Shown: in pieces, positions 45,297 to 54,051 of the stretch
Numbering within the stretch: position 1 is the first letter of the stretch
Layout: each line of letters begins with the position of its first letter
Assembly: GCF_000526995.1 (NCBI RefSeq)
Contig: NZ_AZUI01000001.1
Span: forward strand, 248,001-312,000
Length of the DNA stretch: 64,000 bases
Source of the DNA: Lacrimispora indolis DSM 755
Lineage (GTDB): Bacteria; Bacillota; Clostridia; Lachnospirales; Lachnospiraceae
Direction of reading: 5' to 3'
Translations under genes and position numbers: made by a program
Notes under the pieces: generated by a model
Told to the model about the DNA's origin: nothing
Seen by the model: the letters and a program-made list of their open reading frames with translations, nothing else
Databases searched by the model: none

Positions 45297-45632
45297 TTAA
45301 ATCTTTTCAAATCGTTCTACATCAGTCACAAATATAGTAGCTCCGCCTAGTTCCACCGTCATCGGCATCATCATATATCCGGCCGATACAGACGCAATAT
45401 TGGGCGCCGGAACGTTGCAGGTAATTTTTTGGCGTTTTCCGCAAGTATCCTTAATCAGAGTGATGACTTCTTCTACCTGTCCGTCATCCGTACCGATCAT
45501 TAACGTAGAGTTTCCCTTTTTTAAGAAACCACCTGTTGTGGCAAGTTTTGTCACGCTGAACTGGTGTTCATTCAGCACATCGGTCACCCTGTTTCCATCA
45601 TCGGAGCTGACGATCGCGTAAATTATCTTCAT
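45297..45632 (-). CDS. darA: cyclic-di-AMP receptor, DarA/PstA type
   Basis: ATG 45632 (MKIIYAIVSSDDGNRVTDVL) after GAGGTGGTAGAT gives 111 residues. It is a PII-like trimer protein: TKLATTGGFLKKGNSTLMIG is the T-loop-side binding motif and GYMMMPMTVELGGATIFVTD closes the fold. The family binds c-di-AMP, linking envelope and osmotic state to gene expression. It is upstream of cdd. Confidence 0.92.
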   Translation of the reverse strand: MKIIYAIVSSDDGNRVTDVLNEHQFSVTKLATTGGFLKKGNSTLMIGTDDGQVEEVITLIKDTCGKRQKITCNVPAPNIASVSAGYMMMPMTVELGGATIFVTDVERFEKI

Positions 45633-45745
45633 ATCTACCACCTCGCTGTCTTATTTGGCAAAACTTTATTTATTAGCTGCCTCTATTATAAAACATTATC
45701 AGGAAAAATAAAACAGAAAATTAGAAAATAATTATCAATTTTCTG

Positions 45746-46324
45746 TTAATAATTCCTATCCTTCATTTTATTAAGAAGCTTCTTGTAGATCCTCTCCCTC
45801 ATCCACGGCTCATTTACCGCCGTCAGACATTCTTCCATTCCAAACCAGCCCACGGCGCTGTTTTCATCCTCTTTTTTGTGAAGTGCCTCCTTATCGTCCG
45901 CTTCCAGGAGATAGGTCACATTTAAGTGAAGGTGGGAGGAAACATAGGCTCCCCTCTTTTCATGCCCATCCACTGTCAGCACTTCCAAGGAAAAAATATC
46001 TTCTGAAACCGGCTTTACGGCTGTGATCCCGGTTTCCTCCATGGCTTCCCTGACCGCCACCATCAGCAGATTGGTTTCCCCGTCTGCATGACCTCCTGTC
46101 CATGCCCAGGAGTCATAGATATTATGGTAGGCCATAAGGACCTTATCACGGGACTTGTTTACCACCCAGGCCGATGCCGACATGTGGGCGCCTGTACTTT
46201 CCCTGGAAAATACCGGCTCCCCTGATGACAGATATCGGAGAATCATCTCCTTATCCTTTTCTTCCTGCTCGTTATAGGGCAAAAAGGCTTCTACTGTTTT
46301 CTTAAATTTTTCTCTGCATTCCAT
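45746..46324 (-). CDS. Nudix hydrolase
   Basis: ATG 46324 (MECREKFKKTVEAFLPYNEQ) after GGAGGAAGTAAGGAC gives 192 residues. The Nudix box is GGHADGETNLLMVAVREAME followed by ETG, with the catalytic REAMEE. The N-terminal helical region and the later GAYVSSHLHLNVTYLLEA resemble Lachnospiraceae Nudix proteins that act on an unidentified nucleotide or IPP-like substrate. It is divergent from the ferritin-like gene. Confidence 0.88.
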   Translation of the reverse strand: MECREKFKKTVEAFLPYNEQEEKDKEMILRYLSSGEPVFSRESTGAHMSASAWVVNKSRDKVLMAYHNIYDSWAWTGGHADGETNLLMVAVREAMEETGITAVKPVSEDIFSLEVLTVDGHEKRGAYVSSHLHLNVTYLLEADDKEALHKKEDENSAVGWFGMEECLTAVNEPWMRERIYKKLLNKMKDRNY

Positions 46325-46418
46325 GTCCTTACTTCCTCCATCTTCCTGTGTTTTTAAGTCATACTCTACCATCTGGCGGATATATTTAAAATAGAACAAA
46401 TTAAAATGAGGGTATCAT

Positions 46419-47012
46419 ATGGATTTATCAGCTCTTGCTTTTTCAGACAACACTCCCTGGCCTCCTATAGAGAGCATTTCTCAAAATAAGCAGTATGCAG
46501 CAGCCATGCTTTCCAACATAGGCGCCTGTAATTCCGAAATGTCCGCAATCAGCCTTTACATTTACAACAGTATGATCACCAGAAGCTACTTCTTCGATAT
46601 TGCGGAATGCTTCCATAAGATCAGCATTGTGGAAATGCATCATCTAAATACCTTTGGTGAACTGGCCCTCCTGCTTGGGGCGGACCCCAGGCTGTGGAGC
46701 TATCAAAACGGGCGCACAAGGTATTGGACTCCTGCCTGCAACCGTTATCCCACCCGGATCGGGGCCCTGGTTGCCAACTCCCTGGCCAATGAACTGGAAG
46801 CCATTAAAAAATATCAGGCCCAGGCGGAGTGGATCGAAGACTGCCGGATCAAGGCAATCTTAAACAGGATCATCGCAGATGAGCTTTGCCATGTGCAGAT
46901 CTTCCGGCTTATCCTGGCCGAGCTCAACAACGATCTTTTTAATCCGGCCTCCAACTACAAGGTTTGCGCGGAAGAGGCCGTTCCTGACAGCCACATCTCT
47001 GAACCTACATAA
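46419..47012 (+). CDS. ferritin-like di-metal protein
   Basis: ATG 46419 after ATGAGGGTATCAT gives 197 residues. The four-helix bundle carries the metal ligands expected of the ferritin-like superfamily: NSEMSAISLYIYNSM, ISIVEMHHLNTFGELALLLG with ExxH, ANELEAIKKYQAQA, and IADELCHVQIFRLIL with another ExxH. The bundle resembles the manganese catalase / rubrerythrin relatives found in spore formers. It probably acts in peroxide or oxygen defence, though a spore-coat CotJC-like role is possible. The N-terminus (DNTPWPPIESISQN) is unusual. Confidence 0.82.
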   Translation: MDLSALAFSDNTPWPPIESISQNKQYAAAMLSNIGACNSEMSAISLYIYNSMITRSYFFDIAECFHKISIVEMHHLNTFGELALLLGADPRLWSYQNGRTRYWTPACNRYPTRIGALVANSLANELEAIKKYQAQAEWIEDCRIKAILNRIIADELCHVQIFRLILAELNNDLFNPASNYKVCAEEAVPDSHISEPT

Positions 47013-47026
47013 AACCATGGCATCTT

Positions 47027-47066
47027 CCGGAAAAGGGGCGCTTCATGAGGCATACCCCTTTTCCGG
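47027..47066 (+). terminator. terminator-like hairpin after the ferritin-like gene
   Basis: CCGGAAAAGGGG and CCCCTTTTCCGG pair perfectly around a 16-base loop, between two convergent genes. No T run follows on plus, but CATGG-side A tract gives weak U for minus. It probably serves both sides. Confidence 0.6.
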
Positions 47067-47071
47067 CAAAC

Positions 47072-48988
47072 TTAATCCATTCTTATTTCCAGGTCCTTCT
47101 GATATCCTTTTTCCATCTTATGTCTTGCTTTTCTGTTTTCCACGGTATCGAAAATGATGGAAAAATCGTAATCTTCAGGGTAAAGCTCCTCTGCTGCCAC
47201 TAAAAGCTTCACCCGCTTCTGGTTGATCCAGATCTTCTTATCCGGCATCTGGACCTGCAGCATGCCCTTCTCATTGACAGGAGTGCACACAATTCCCTTT
47301 TTCTTTTCCGGATAGACAAAAACGCTGTCCCCAATGGTGAACTTTTGTTCCATGACATTTTTATTCCCAGACGCTTTTTTCAGCTTTTCAATTTTGGGAC
47401 TGCCTGTTTTTACAAAATCAATCTCTTCTTTTAAAGAGCCCGGCTCCTCTTCCCGTAAGCTTTCCCCCTCTCCGTAAGCATACCTTCTGGCTCTCCTTAT
47501 CATGCTGTCCGGCATTCCCAGACGTTTGGCTATATAAAGGGCGCAGCTTTCTCCTGCTTCTCCTATTTCCATGCGGTAAAGAGGCTTAAGAGTCTCCTTG
47601 TCAAACGCCATCCTGGCGTTGGTGATTCCTTCCGCTTCTTTTGCGTAGGTTTTCACCTCCGGATAATGTGTGGTTGCCAGGAAAAGACAGCCGTTGTTTC
47701 TTAACTCCTCCAGTATGGCAATGGCAATTCCCATGCCTTCCGCCGGGTCTGTTCCTGAGCCCAGTTCATCTAAGATGACCAGACTTTCCGGGCCGGCTGC
47801 CTCTAAAATCTTCATCACATTGGTAATGTGGGCGGAAAAGGTGGACAGGTTTTCTGTAATGTTCTGCCCATCTCCAATATCGCAGAGCACCTGACTGTTC
47901 ATGCAAAGATCCGCTTCCTTACAGGGTACATGAAGTCCGCACTGAGCCATGAGGGAGAAAAGCCCCACCGTTTTGATGGCTACAGTCTTTCCGCCTGTAT
48001 TCGGCCCTGTAATAACAATGCCTCGCCCTTTCCTTCCCAGTTCAAACTCAAGAGGAACCACAGTTTCCGGGTTCATAAAAGGGTGGCGCCCATTTACGAT
48101 CTTTATGATCCGGTCCGTATTAATTCCAGGTTCAATGCCGGCCATTGAAGCGCTTAAGCTTCCCTTTGCAAACAGGAAATCCAGCTTTTCCAAAAGGCGT
48201 TTATCACCTTCCAGCACCTCTAAATTTTCTTCTACTGAGGCAGTGAGCGTATACAAAATCCTTCTTGCTTCATTGTCCTCCTCAATCTTTAAAAGCTCCA
48301 GCTCTCCATTAAGGGCCATAATGGCAGCCGGTTCAATAAAAAGGGTGGAACCGGTTGAGGACTGATCGACGACGCTGCCTGGAACCAATGACCTGTAATC
48401 CTTTTTCACCGGAAGGCAAAGCCTCCCGTTTCTTAATGTCACATAGGAATCTGAAAAATATTTTTTATTTCCCCTTAAAATGGCTTCCGCTTTTGTCCGC
48501 AGTTTTTCTTCCAATCTGGCCACATCCTGACGGATGTTTTTCAAATATTTGCTGGCGCTGTCCTCCACCCTTCCGTTTCTGACACTTTCATAAATTTCTC
48601 TTGCCAAATCTTCCAGCGGGTTCAAATCCTGCTCATAATAAGGAAGGCCAAGCTCTAAATATTTACACCGGTTTAAAAAGTCCTTAAATCGCTTTACTGC
48701 GGTGAGCATCCCGCCTGTGCGTTCCAGCTCCTCTGCGGACAGGCAGCCGCCCTGCCTTGCTGTGTTCATGATCTCCTGCAAGCCGTTCATGCTGACTGCA
48801 GGAGGAAGCCCCATCCGGTCGATGATAGTTTTGGCTTCCGTTGTATCCCGAAGGCTTTTTTTCACTTCACCTTCCTTTAAGCATGGGGTTAAATTCCGTA
48901 TTCTCTCTTTTGATGTTTCTGTGTGTGCAAATTCTTCGAGTTTTTCTAAAATAAGATTAAATTCTAAAATCTGAAATGTGTGATCCAT
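47072..48988 (-). CDS. MutS2-like DNA-binding ATPase lacking the Smr domain
   Basis: ATG 48988 (MDHTFQILEFNLILEKLEEF) after GAGGAGAATTAC gives 638 residues. The clamp/lever region covers 1-290. The MutS ATPase follows: ITGPNTGGKTVAIKTVGLFS (Walker A), LVILDELGSGTDPAEGMGIA (Walker B) and LFLATTHYPEVKTYA. Typical MutS2 is about 780 residues and ends in an Smr nuclease domain. Here the chain ends soon after a KOW-like part (IGDSVFVYPEKKKGIVCTPV), with a normal stop. It is a MutS2 paralogue without the nuclease, perhaps acting on ribosomes or branched DNA. A full mutS2 elsewhere is likely. Confidence 0.88.
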   Translation of the reverse strand: MDHTFQILEFNLILEKLEEFAHTETSKERIRNLTPCLKEGEVKKSLRDTTEAKTIIDRMGLPPAVSMNGLQEIMNTARQGGCLSAEELERTGGMLTAVKRFKDFLNRCKYLELGLPYYEQDLNPLEDLAREIYESVRNGRVEDSASKYLKNIRQDVARLEEKLRTKAEAILRGNKKYFSDSYVTLRNGRLCLPVKKDYRSLVPGSVVDQSSTGSTLFIEPAAIMALNGELELLKIEEDNEARRILYTLTASVEENLEVLEGDKRLLEKLDFLFAKGSLSASMAGIEPGINTDRIIKIVNGRHPFMNPETVVPLEFELGRKGRGIVITGPNTGGKTVAIKTVGLFSLMAQCGLHVPCKEADLCMNSQVLCDIGDGQNITENLSTFSAHITNVMKILEAAGPESLVILDELGSGTDPAEGMGIAIAILEELRNNGCLFLATTHYPEVKTYAKEAEGITNARMAFDKETLKPLYRMEIGEAGESCALYIAKRLGMPDSMIRRARRYAYGEGESLREEEPGSLKEEIDFVKTGSPKIEKLKKASGNKNVMEQKFTIGDSVFVYPEKKKGIVCTPVNEKGMLQVQMPDKKIWINQKRVKLLVAAEELYPEDYDFSIIFDTVENRKARHKMEKGYQKDLEIRMD

Positions 48989-49100
48989 GTAATTCTCCTC
49001 ATTCCTTCTGGCTTTCCAACTGGTTTCCTGAGGTTCATGGAGCATAGGGGCAGGCAGGTAATGGTTGTGCAAGCATATTCGTTCGGCTCATTGCCTGCAC

Positions 49101-49142
49101 AAAAAAAGCCTGTAAGACTACAAACCGACGTCTTACAGGCTT
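49101..49142 (-). terminator. terminator/attenuator upstream of the MutS2-like gene
   Basis: On the minus strand AAGCCTGTAAGAC and GTCTTACAGGCTT pair perfectly around 11 bases and are followed by TTTTTTT. It lies about 115 bases before the gene start with no clear gene ahead of it, so it may control read-through into the gene or end a short leader RNA. Confidence 0.7.
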
Positions 49143-49330
49143 TCCGCCTTGTTCTGTCTGCTTTGTATTCCATGGGCAAAACAGGTACAAGAAATAAAGG
49201 TAAGACCTGTAGCCTTCCTCATCCCACTCCTGCTTTTCATATAAAACTGCCTTATGCTCCATGATTAAATACAATTAACAAACACACACATCCTATCATT
49301 TATACTTTCATCACTATACCACGGAAAGAA

Positions 49331-49376
49331 AATCCGGTCAATCCCTTTTCCTTCCTCCTGCCGGATTTTTTACTTT
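49331..49376 (+). terminator. terminator upstream of the GntR operon
   Basis: AATCCGG and CCGGATT pair around a 23-base pyrimidine-rich loop, followed by TTTTACTTTTT. It precedes the operon promoter and insulates it from plus-strand read-through. Confidence 0.5.
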
Positions 49377-49382
49377 TTCCTA

Positions 49383-49430
49383 TTGACAAGGCGAAAAGCA
49401 AAGTATATAATGTGCTTATTCAATAAGTAC
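49383..49430 (+). promoter_or_regulatory. promoter and operator of the GntR-ABC operon
   Basis: Consensus TTGACA (49383-49388), exactly 17 bases, TATAAT (49406-49411). The near-palindrome GTGCTTATTCAATAAGTAC (49412-49430) covers the start point. This suits autorepression by the GntR/YtrA-type protein encoded next. Confidence 0.75.
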
Positions 49431-49456
49431 ACTACACAACACCAAGGAGATATACT

Positions 49457-49834
49457 GTGGAGATTATAATCAGCAGTAATACAAATAAGCCCATCTATGA
49501 GCAGATCACTTCCCAAATAAAAGCGCTGATTATGAGCGGAGAACTGCAGACGGGTGATCCTATCCCATCCATGAGGGCATTGGCTAAATCCATTCATGTC
49601 AGCGTCATAACCGTACAAAAAGCCTATGAAGATTTGCAGCGGGATGGCTTTATTGAGACAACCGTTGGACGGGGCAGTTTTGTATCGGCACAAAACAAAG
49701 ATTTCTTTCAGGAAGAACAGCAGCGCAAGGCCGAGGAGCATCTGCAGGAGGCCGCTGAAATCGCCCGCACCAGCGGTATTTCACTGAGCAAGCTGATTGA
49801 GCTTCTGACCATGTTTTACCAGGAGGAGGAATAA
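49457..49834 (+). CDS. GntR-family regulator, YtrA subfamily
   Basis: The 125 residues start at GTG 49457 after AAGGAGATATACT. The winged helix covers 5-75 (KPIYEQITSQIKALIMSGEL; SMRALAKSIHVSVITVQKAY; DGFIETTVGRGSFVSAQNKD). A short C-terminal helical dimerisation part follows, with no large effector domain, as in the YtrA group. Such proteins usually repress the ABC transporter genes encoded with them. The stop is two bases before the ATPase gene. Confidence 0.92.
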   Translation: MEIIISSNTNKPIYEQITSQIKALIMSGELQTGDPIPSMRALAKSIHVSVITVQKAYEDLQRDGFIETTVGRGSFVSAQNKDFFQEEQQRKAEEHLQEAAEIARTSGISLSKLIELLTMFYQEEE

Positions 49835-49836
49835 AA

Positions 49837-50700
49837 ATGGATCCAATTTTACAGGTTAAAGATCTGACAAAACAATATCCGGATTTTAAGCTGGATCATG
49901 TATCATTTTCCGTTCCAAAAGGAGCTATTATGGGATTGATCGGTGAGAACGGAGCCGGTAAAAGCACCACCATCAATGGGATCCTTGATCTGATCCAAAG
50001 AGATGAAGGTGTGGTGAAATTTGGGGGGCAGGAACTTTCTTCCGATTCCAAAAGCATCAAGGAAGACATAGGGGTCGTATTTGAAGGAATCAATTTCTAT
50101 GAAACACTCACGCCTGAAAAAGTCGGCAGGATTTCGGCAGCTGCCTATAAGCAGTGGGATGAGACCCTTTACAACAGCTATTTGAAAAAGTTACAGCTTC
50201 CGCCCCGCAAAGAGATCAAAACATTTTCCAGAGGGATGAAGATGAAGCTTGGCATTGCCGTTGCCCTCTCCCATAAACCGAAGCTTCTGATACTGGATGA
50301 AGCCACCGGCGGACTTGATCCGGTCATGCGTGACGATATCCTGGATTTGTTTCTGGATTTCGTGCAGGATGAAGACCATTCCATCCTCATGTCTTCCCAT
50401 ATTTCCACGGATTTGGAGAAAGTAGCAGATTACATCACCTTTATTCATAAAGGAAAGGTCCTGTTCTGTAAACAAAAAGATGAATTACGCTATCATTATG
50501 GGATCATCAGATGCACAACGGCTCAGTTCGATGCTATCGATAAATCAGAGATCCTTGCTTATCGGAAACGTGACTATCAATGGGATGTGCTGGTGGCAGA
50601 TAAGGAAAAGGCACGCCGCAAGTACAAGGCGTCCGTGGTAGATGATGCCTCCATTGACGATATCCTTCTTCTCTATGTGAAGGGAGACCAGGTAAAATGA
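49837..50700 (+). CDS. ABC transporter ATP-binding protein
   Basis: The 287 residues have Walker A (GLIGENGAGKSTTINGILDL), a variant signature FSRGMKMKLGIAVALS, Walker B (PKLLILDEATGGLDPVMRDD) and the switch His (ILMSSHISTDL). It drives the membrane partner encoded downstream, whose start overlaps its stop (ATGA). In the YtrA-type context these exporters handle peptides, antibiotics or cell-wall stress, so export of a toxic compound is likely; the substrate is unknown. Confidence 0.92.
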   Translation: MDPILQVKDLTKQYPDFKLDHVSFSVPKGAIMGLIGENGAGKSTTINGILDLIQRDEGVVKFGGQELSSDSKSIKEDIGVVFEGINFYETLTPEKVGRISAAAYKQWDETLYNSYLKKLQLPPRKEIKTFSRGMKMKLGIAVALSHKPKLLILDEATGGLDPVMRDDILDLFLDFVQDEDHSILMSSHISTDLEKVADYITFIHKGKVLFCKQKDELRYHYGIIRCTTAQFDAIDKSEILAYRKRDYQWDVLVADKEKARRKYKASVVDDASIDDILLLYVKGDQVK

Positions 50701-51353
50701 AAAGTTTGGTTTTAAAAGATTTATATAACATGGGACATAACGCCAAATCCATGCTTTTTTCGCAGCTTATTTTAGCTTTTGCTCTTATTCCTTCTGTGGG
50801 AGTGGAATCCTATATTATTACTAGCGGCATTCTATTCAGCATGATGATCATCACCACATTCAGCTTTGATGATCATTCCAAATGGTTGAAATACGCCATG
50901 GTAATGCCGGTTACCAAAAAGGACGTGGTAGTGGGAAAATTTGTTGTTCTTTTGATCTTTTCAGCCATTGGCGCTTTCTTTGGCTTGGTCATTGGCTCCA
51001 TAGGCGGCCTCCTTATTCACCAGGTTATTTTAAACAGCCCAAGTAATGTTCTCACGCTGCTGCTTACCAGTGGAGCGAGTCTGGTAATTGCAGAAATCAT
51101 GGGAAGCATGTCCATTCCGCTTCTGTTTAAATTCGGTGCGGAAAAAGCCCGCATATTGTTGTTTGTTTCCTGTACGATTCCTGCTGCGATCTGCTTTGGT
51201 TTCTATAAGCTTTTAACCTTGCTGGGTGTTTCTTTTACAGGTCGCTCCATATTTATCCTCTTATGCCTTTCTCCCATATTGGTACTGGTTTGGAATCTGG
51301 TAATGTATCAGATCAGCTATGGGCTTTTTGCGAAGAAGGAACTTTTGGACTAG
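50697..51353 (+). CDS. ABC-2 type membrane protein, 218 aa
   Basis: Six membrane helices are predicted, with no signal peptide (helix 1 near LILAFALIPSVGVESYIITS; helix 6 near LCLSPILVLVWNLVMYQI). A cytoplasmic FDDHSKWLKYAMVMPVTKKD after the second helix is typical of ABC-2 permeases paired with GntR-ABC operons in Lachnospiraceae. ATG 50697 overlaps the ATPase stop. Its last 41 bases overlap the 3' end of the convergent Nudix gene. Confidence 0.85.
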   Translation: MKSLVLKDLYNMGHNAKSMLFSQLILAFALIPSVGVESYIITSGILFSMMIITTFSFDDHSKWLKYAMVMPVTKKDVVVGKFVVLLIFSAIGAFFGLVIGSIGGLLIHQVILNSPSNVLTLLLTSGASLVIAEIMGSMSIPLLFKFGAEKARILLFVSCTIPAAICFGFYKLLTLLGVSFTGRSIFILLCLSPILVLVWNLVMYQISYGLFAKKELLD

Positions 51354-51837
51354 GCCAGGGCGGCGGCAGCGGCGTACCGTTTAACAAAACCTCTGCCAGA
51401 TGATCGCCTCTGTACACAAGCTTCAAAGAGAAAAACGGAATGTCCGCCAATAACAGCTCAAAGAAAATACGGTCTCCTTCCCAGAGAGACAGCCCGCCTG
51501 TTTCTTCTTTGGGCACCCATTTAAGCTCTCCTTCCTCACATTCCGTCAAGGCCCCTTCATATGCATCGGCCGTGTACAAAAACATGTACTCATCCGGATA
51601 TTTATCTGATACAAAGGTTATTATGCCTCTGAGCCGGTAGGAACGCAGGGATAATCCGGTCTCTTCCTTTACCTCCCGCAAAAGACATTCCTCTGGGCTC
51701 TCTCCTTCCTCCAAGTGGCCTCCGACCCCCAGCCACTTGTCCTGGTTCATGTCACCCTTCTTTTTAATCCGGTGCAGCATCAGATATCTGCCCTCCCGTT
51801 CTATATAACAAAGGGTTGTTAAATTTTCATGCCTCAT
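51313..51837 (-). CDS. Nudix hydrolase, MutT-like
   Basis: ATG 51837 (MRHENLTTLCYIEREGRYLM) after GGAGGATGAAAGA gives 174 residues; an ATG four codons earlier overlaps that site. The Nudix box is GGHLEEGESPEECLLREVKE followed by ETG. An N-terminal LMLHRIKKKGDMNQDKWLGV matches 8-oxo-dGTP diphosphatase-like proteins of Firmicutes. The C-terminal tail (PLPPPWPSPKVPSSQKAHS) is Pro-rich and lies in the overlap with the ABC permease gene, so it may be a recent extension. Confidence 0.88.
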   Translation of the reverse strand: MRHENLTTLCYIEREGRYLMLHRIKKKGDMNQDKWLGVGGHLEEGESPEECLLREVKEETGLSLRSYRLRGIITFVSDKYPDEYMFLYTADAYEGALTECEEGELKWVPKEETGGLSLWEGDRIFFELLLADIPFFSLKLVYRGDHLAEVLLNGTPLPPPWPSPKVPSSQKAHS

Positions 51838-51897
51838 TCTTTCATCCTCCATGGTTAATCATTATTTCCTAAAGCTCCTCTTTTCCTCCCGGCCGCA

Positions 51898-52782
51898 TTA
51901 GATCCCGGCGTCCAGTTCCCCATATTCTTCTGTGAGATATTCCAGGAACCGCCTGCTGGCAAAGGGCAGAATTTTCTTATCCTTAAAAACAACACCAATG
52001 GTTCTGGCTAATGGCGGCTCTGTCTCTCTTACCGATATATCATAATTTACACGGTTTAATATAAGCTCTGATAAAATCCCGACTCCCAGCCCCTTTTCAA
52101 TCATGGCCATGATCGTATAATCATCATGGACAATATACTGGAGGTTAGGCTCAATTCCATGCTCACGAAAGCATTCCATTGGTTCATTTAAGCTTCCTTC
52201 CTCCAGAAGAATGAAAGGTTCTGATGCCAGTTCCTTTAACACGATCCTTTTATGCCTGGCCAGGGGATGGGAAAGGGGCAGGACGGCCAGCATGGGATCC
52301 TTCTTTAACGGGATGGTCTTAAGTTCCTGATCCCCCACTGCCAGGGGATTGATAAGGCCAAAATCCACGCTTCCATCCTTTACCAGCTGCTCAATTGCTG
52401 TATAATCCCCCTGGTATAGTTCAAAGCTGACCAATGGGTACTTTTCTTTAAACATTTTAATCAATCCCGGCAGCCAATGACAGGATACACTGGCAAAAGT
52501 GCCGACCCGGATGGTAGCATTCTGGATCCCTTCCATCTCTTTTCGCTTTTCCGTAAGCTCCCTGTAAGCATGGTATATATTTTTTATATAGGGTAAAAGC
52601 TCCGCTCCGTCAGGAGTCAGTATGACTCCTTTTTTGGAACGGATAAACAGCACAGCACCAAGCTCTTCCTCTAAAGACTGCACCATCTGGCTGATGGCAG
52701 ACTGTGTATACCCTAATTCTTCGGAAGCCCTGGTAAATCCCCCTGTTTCCACAATCTTCATAACTGCCCGGTACCGCTTCAT
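51898..52782 (-). CDS. LysR-family regulator next to azlCD
   Basis: The 294 residues have the N-terminal winged helix (VETGGFTRASEELGYTQSAI; SQMVQSLEEELGAVLFIRSK) and the two-lobed effector domain (IRVGTFASVSCHWLPGLIKM; DFGLINPLAVGDQELKTIPL). ATG at 52782 follows AAGGAGCTGGGAAT. It is divergent from azlCD with 130 bases between, so it most likely controls these amino acid exporter genes. Confidence 0.9.
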   Translation of the reverse strand: MKRYRAVMKIVETGGFTRASEELGYTQSAISQMVQSLEEELGAVLFIRSKKGVILTPDGAELLPYIKNIYHAYRELTEKRKEMEGIQNATIRVGTFASVSCHWLPGLIKMFKEKYPLVSFELYQGDYTAIEQLVKDGSVDFGLINPLAVGDQELKTIPLKKDPMLAVLPLSHPLARHKRIVLKELASEPFILLEEGSLNEPMECFREHGIEPNLQYIVHDDYTIMAMIEKGLGVGILSELILNRVNYDISVRETEPPLARTIGVVFKDKKILPFASRRFLEYLTEEYGELDAGI

Positions 52783-52912
52783 ATTCCCAGCTCCTTATCA
52801 TCAGTTTTTCTAATGTTTTCATTATAAACATTTGTTTTACTGATGTAAAGATTCATGGTATATTTTTATAAGCATAACAAGGGGTGGTCACGCCCTATGA
52901 GGGAGGAGCTTT

Positions 52913-53635
52913 ATGAATACCAGCAGAGAACAGCTAAAATCCGGGATAAAGGATGGAATCCCCATCTGTCTTGGTTACTTTGCCGTATCCTTTACCTTTG
53001 GGATTATGGCATTAAATTATGGACTGTCCCCATGGCAGTCTGTTGTCATATCCCTTACCAATCTGACATCCGCAGGACAATTTGCCGGTCTGGGTATTAT
53101 CACGGCAGGCGCTCCCTTCGCTGAAATGGCCGTCGCCCAGCTGGTCATTAACCTGCGCTATTGTCTCATGTCCTGTTCCATTTCCCAAAAGCTCGACAAA
53201 ACAACCCCATTTTATCACCGTCTGCTGATCAGCTACGGAATAACAGATGAAATCTTCGGTGTTTCCGTGTGCAGGCCGGGCCCCTTAAACCCATGGTACT
53301 GCTACGGCCTTTTTCTGCCGGCCATTCCGGGATGGACACTTGGGACTGCTGCCGGAGCCTTCTTTGGACAACTTCTGCCAGAAAGGGCTCTAAGCGCTTT
53401 GGGCGTAGCCTTATATGGGATGTTTCTGGCAATTATCATTCCGCCTGCAAAGAAAGATAAGGTTTTGGCAGGAGTGACCGCTGTTTCCATGATTTTAAGC
53501 CTTTTGTTTTTTCTGATTCCGGTACTGCACAGGATTTCTTCCGGATTCAGGCTGATCATACTGACTGTTGCAATTGCAGGAGCCGCTGCTTTTTTCTTTC
53601 CGGTTCCTGATACTACGGAGGTTTCCCATGAATAA
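52913..53635 (+). CDS. azlC: AzlC-type branched-chain amino acid exporter, large subunit
   Basis: ATG 52913 after GAGGGAGGAGCTTT gives 240 residues with about seven membrane helices (GIPICLGYFAVSFTFGIMAL; SLTNLTSAGQFAGLGIITAG; QLVINLRYCLMSCSISQKLD). The AzlC family exports branched-chain amino acids or analogues together with a small AzlD partner, whose gene overlaps the end of this one. Confidence 0.93.
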   Translation: MNTSREQLKSGIKDGIPICLGYFAVSFTFGIMALNYGLSPWQSVVISLTNLTSAGQFAGLGIITAGAPFAEMAVAQLVINLRYCLMSCSISQKLDKTTPFYHRLLISYGITDEIFGVSVCRPGPLNPWYCYGLFLPAIPGWTLGTAAGAFFGQLLPERALSALGVALYGMFLAIIIPPAKKDKVLAGVTAVSMILSLLFFLIPVLHRISSGFRLIILTVAIAGAAAFFFPVPDTTEVSHE

Positions 53636-53933
53636 CCGAATCTATCTTTACATACTGGTCATGGCCGCAGTTACCTATTTAATCCGCGTCCTTCCTCTGA
53701 CCCTGATCCGGCAGGAAATAAAGATCCCTTTTATCCGGTCTTTCCTTTACTATGTTCCTTATGTGACGTTGTCGGTAATGACCTTTCCTGCTATTCTTAT
53801 TGCCACTAAAAATATATGGTCCGGTGCCGGGGCACTTTTAACAGCTGCCATTCTGGCTTATAAGGAAAAAAGTCTTTTTCAGGTTTCCATAGCCGCCTGC
53901 TTAGTTGTTTTTATACTGGAATCCTTTCTATGA
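53628..53933 (+). CDS. azlD: AzlD-type exporter small subunit
   Basis: ATG 53628 overlaps the azlC stop (start MNNRIYLYILVMAAVTYLIR after CGGAGGTTTCCC). The 101 residues have three or four membrane helices and the family RVLPLTLIRQEIKIPFIRSF and LYYVPYVTLSVMTFPAIL segments. It forms the heteromeric exporter with AzlC. Confidence 0.92.
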   Translation: MNNRIYLYILVMAAVTYLIRVLPLTLIRQEIKIPFIRSFLYYVPYVTLSVMTFPAILIATKNIWSGAGALLTAAILAYKEKSLFQVSIAACLVVFILESFL

Positions 53934-54051
53934 ACATTTTTTGAAGCGATCAGTTTACAGACTATATTTCTTTCTTATGGCTCTTTTAGAAATCAAAATC
54001 TCCATAAGAGAAAAGACGTTTGTTACATATTAACATTGTCTTAACTTTCTG

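Noticed and set aside
49035..49274. 79-codon minus-strand frame before the MutS2-like gene
   Set aside because: A perfect terminator lies inside it and its sequence has no domain-like features; more likely leader DNA.
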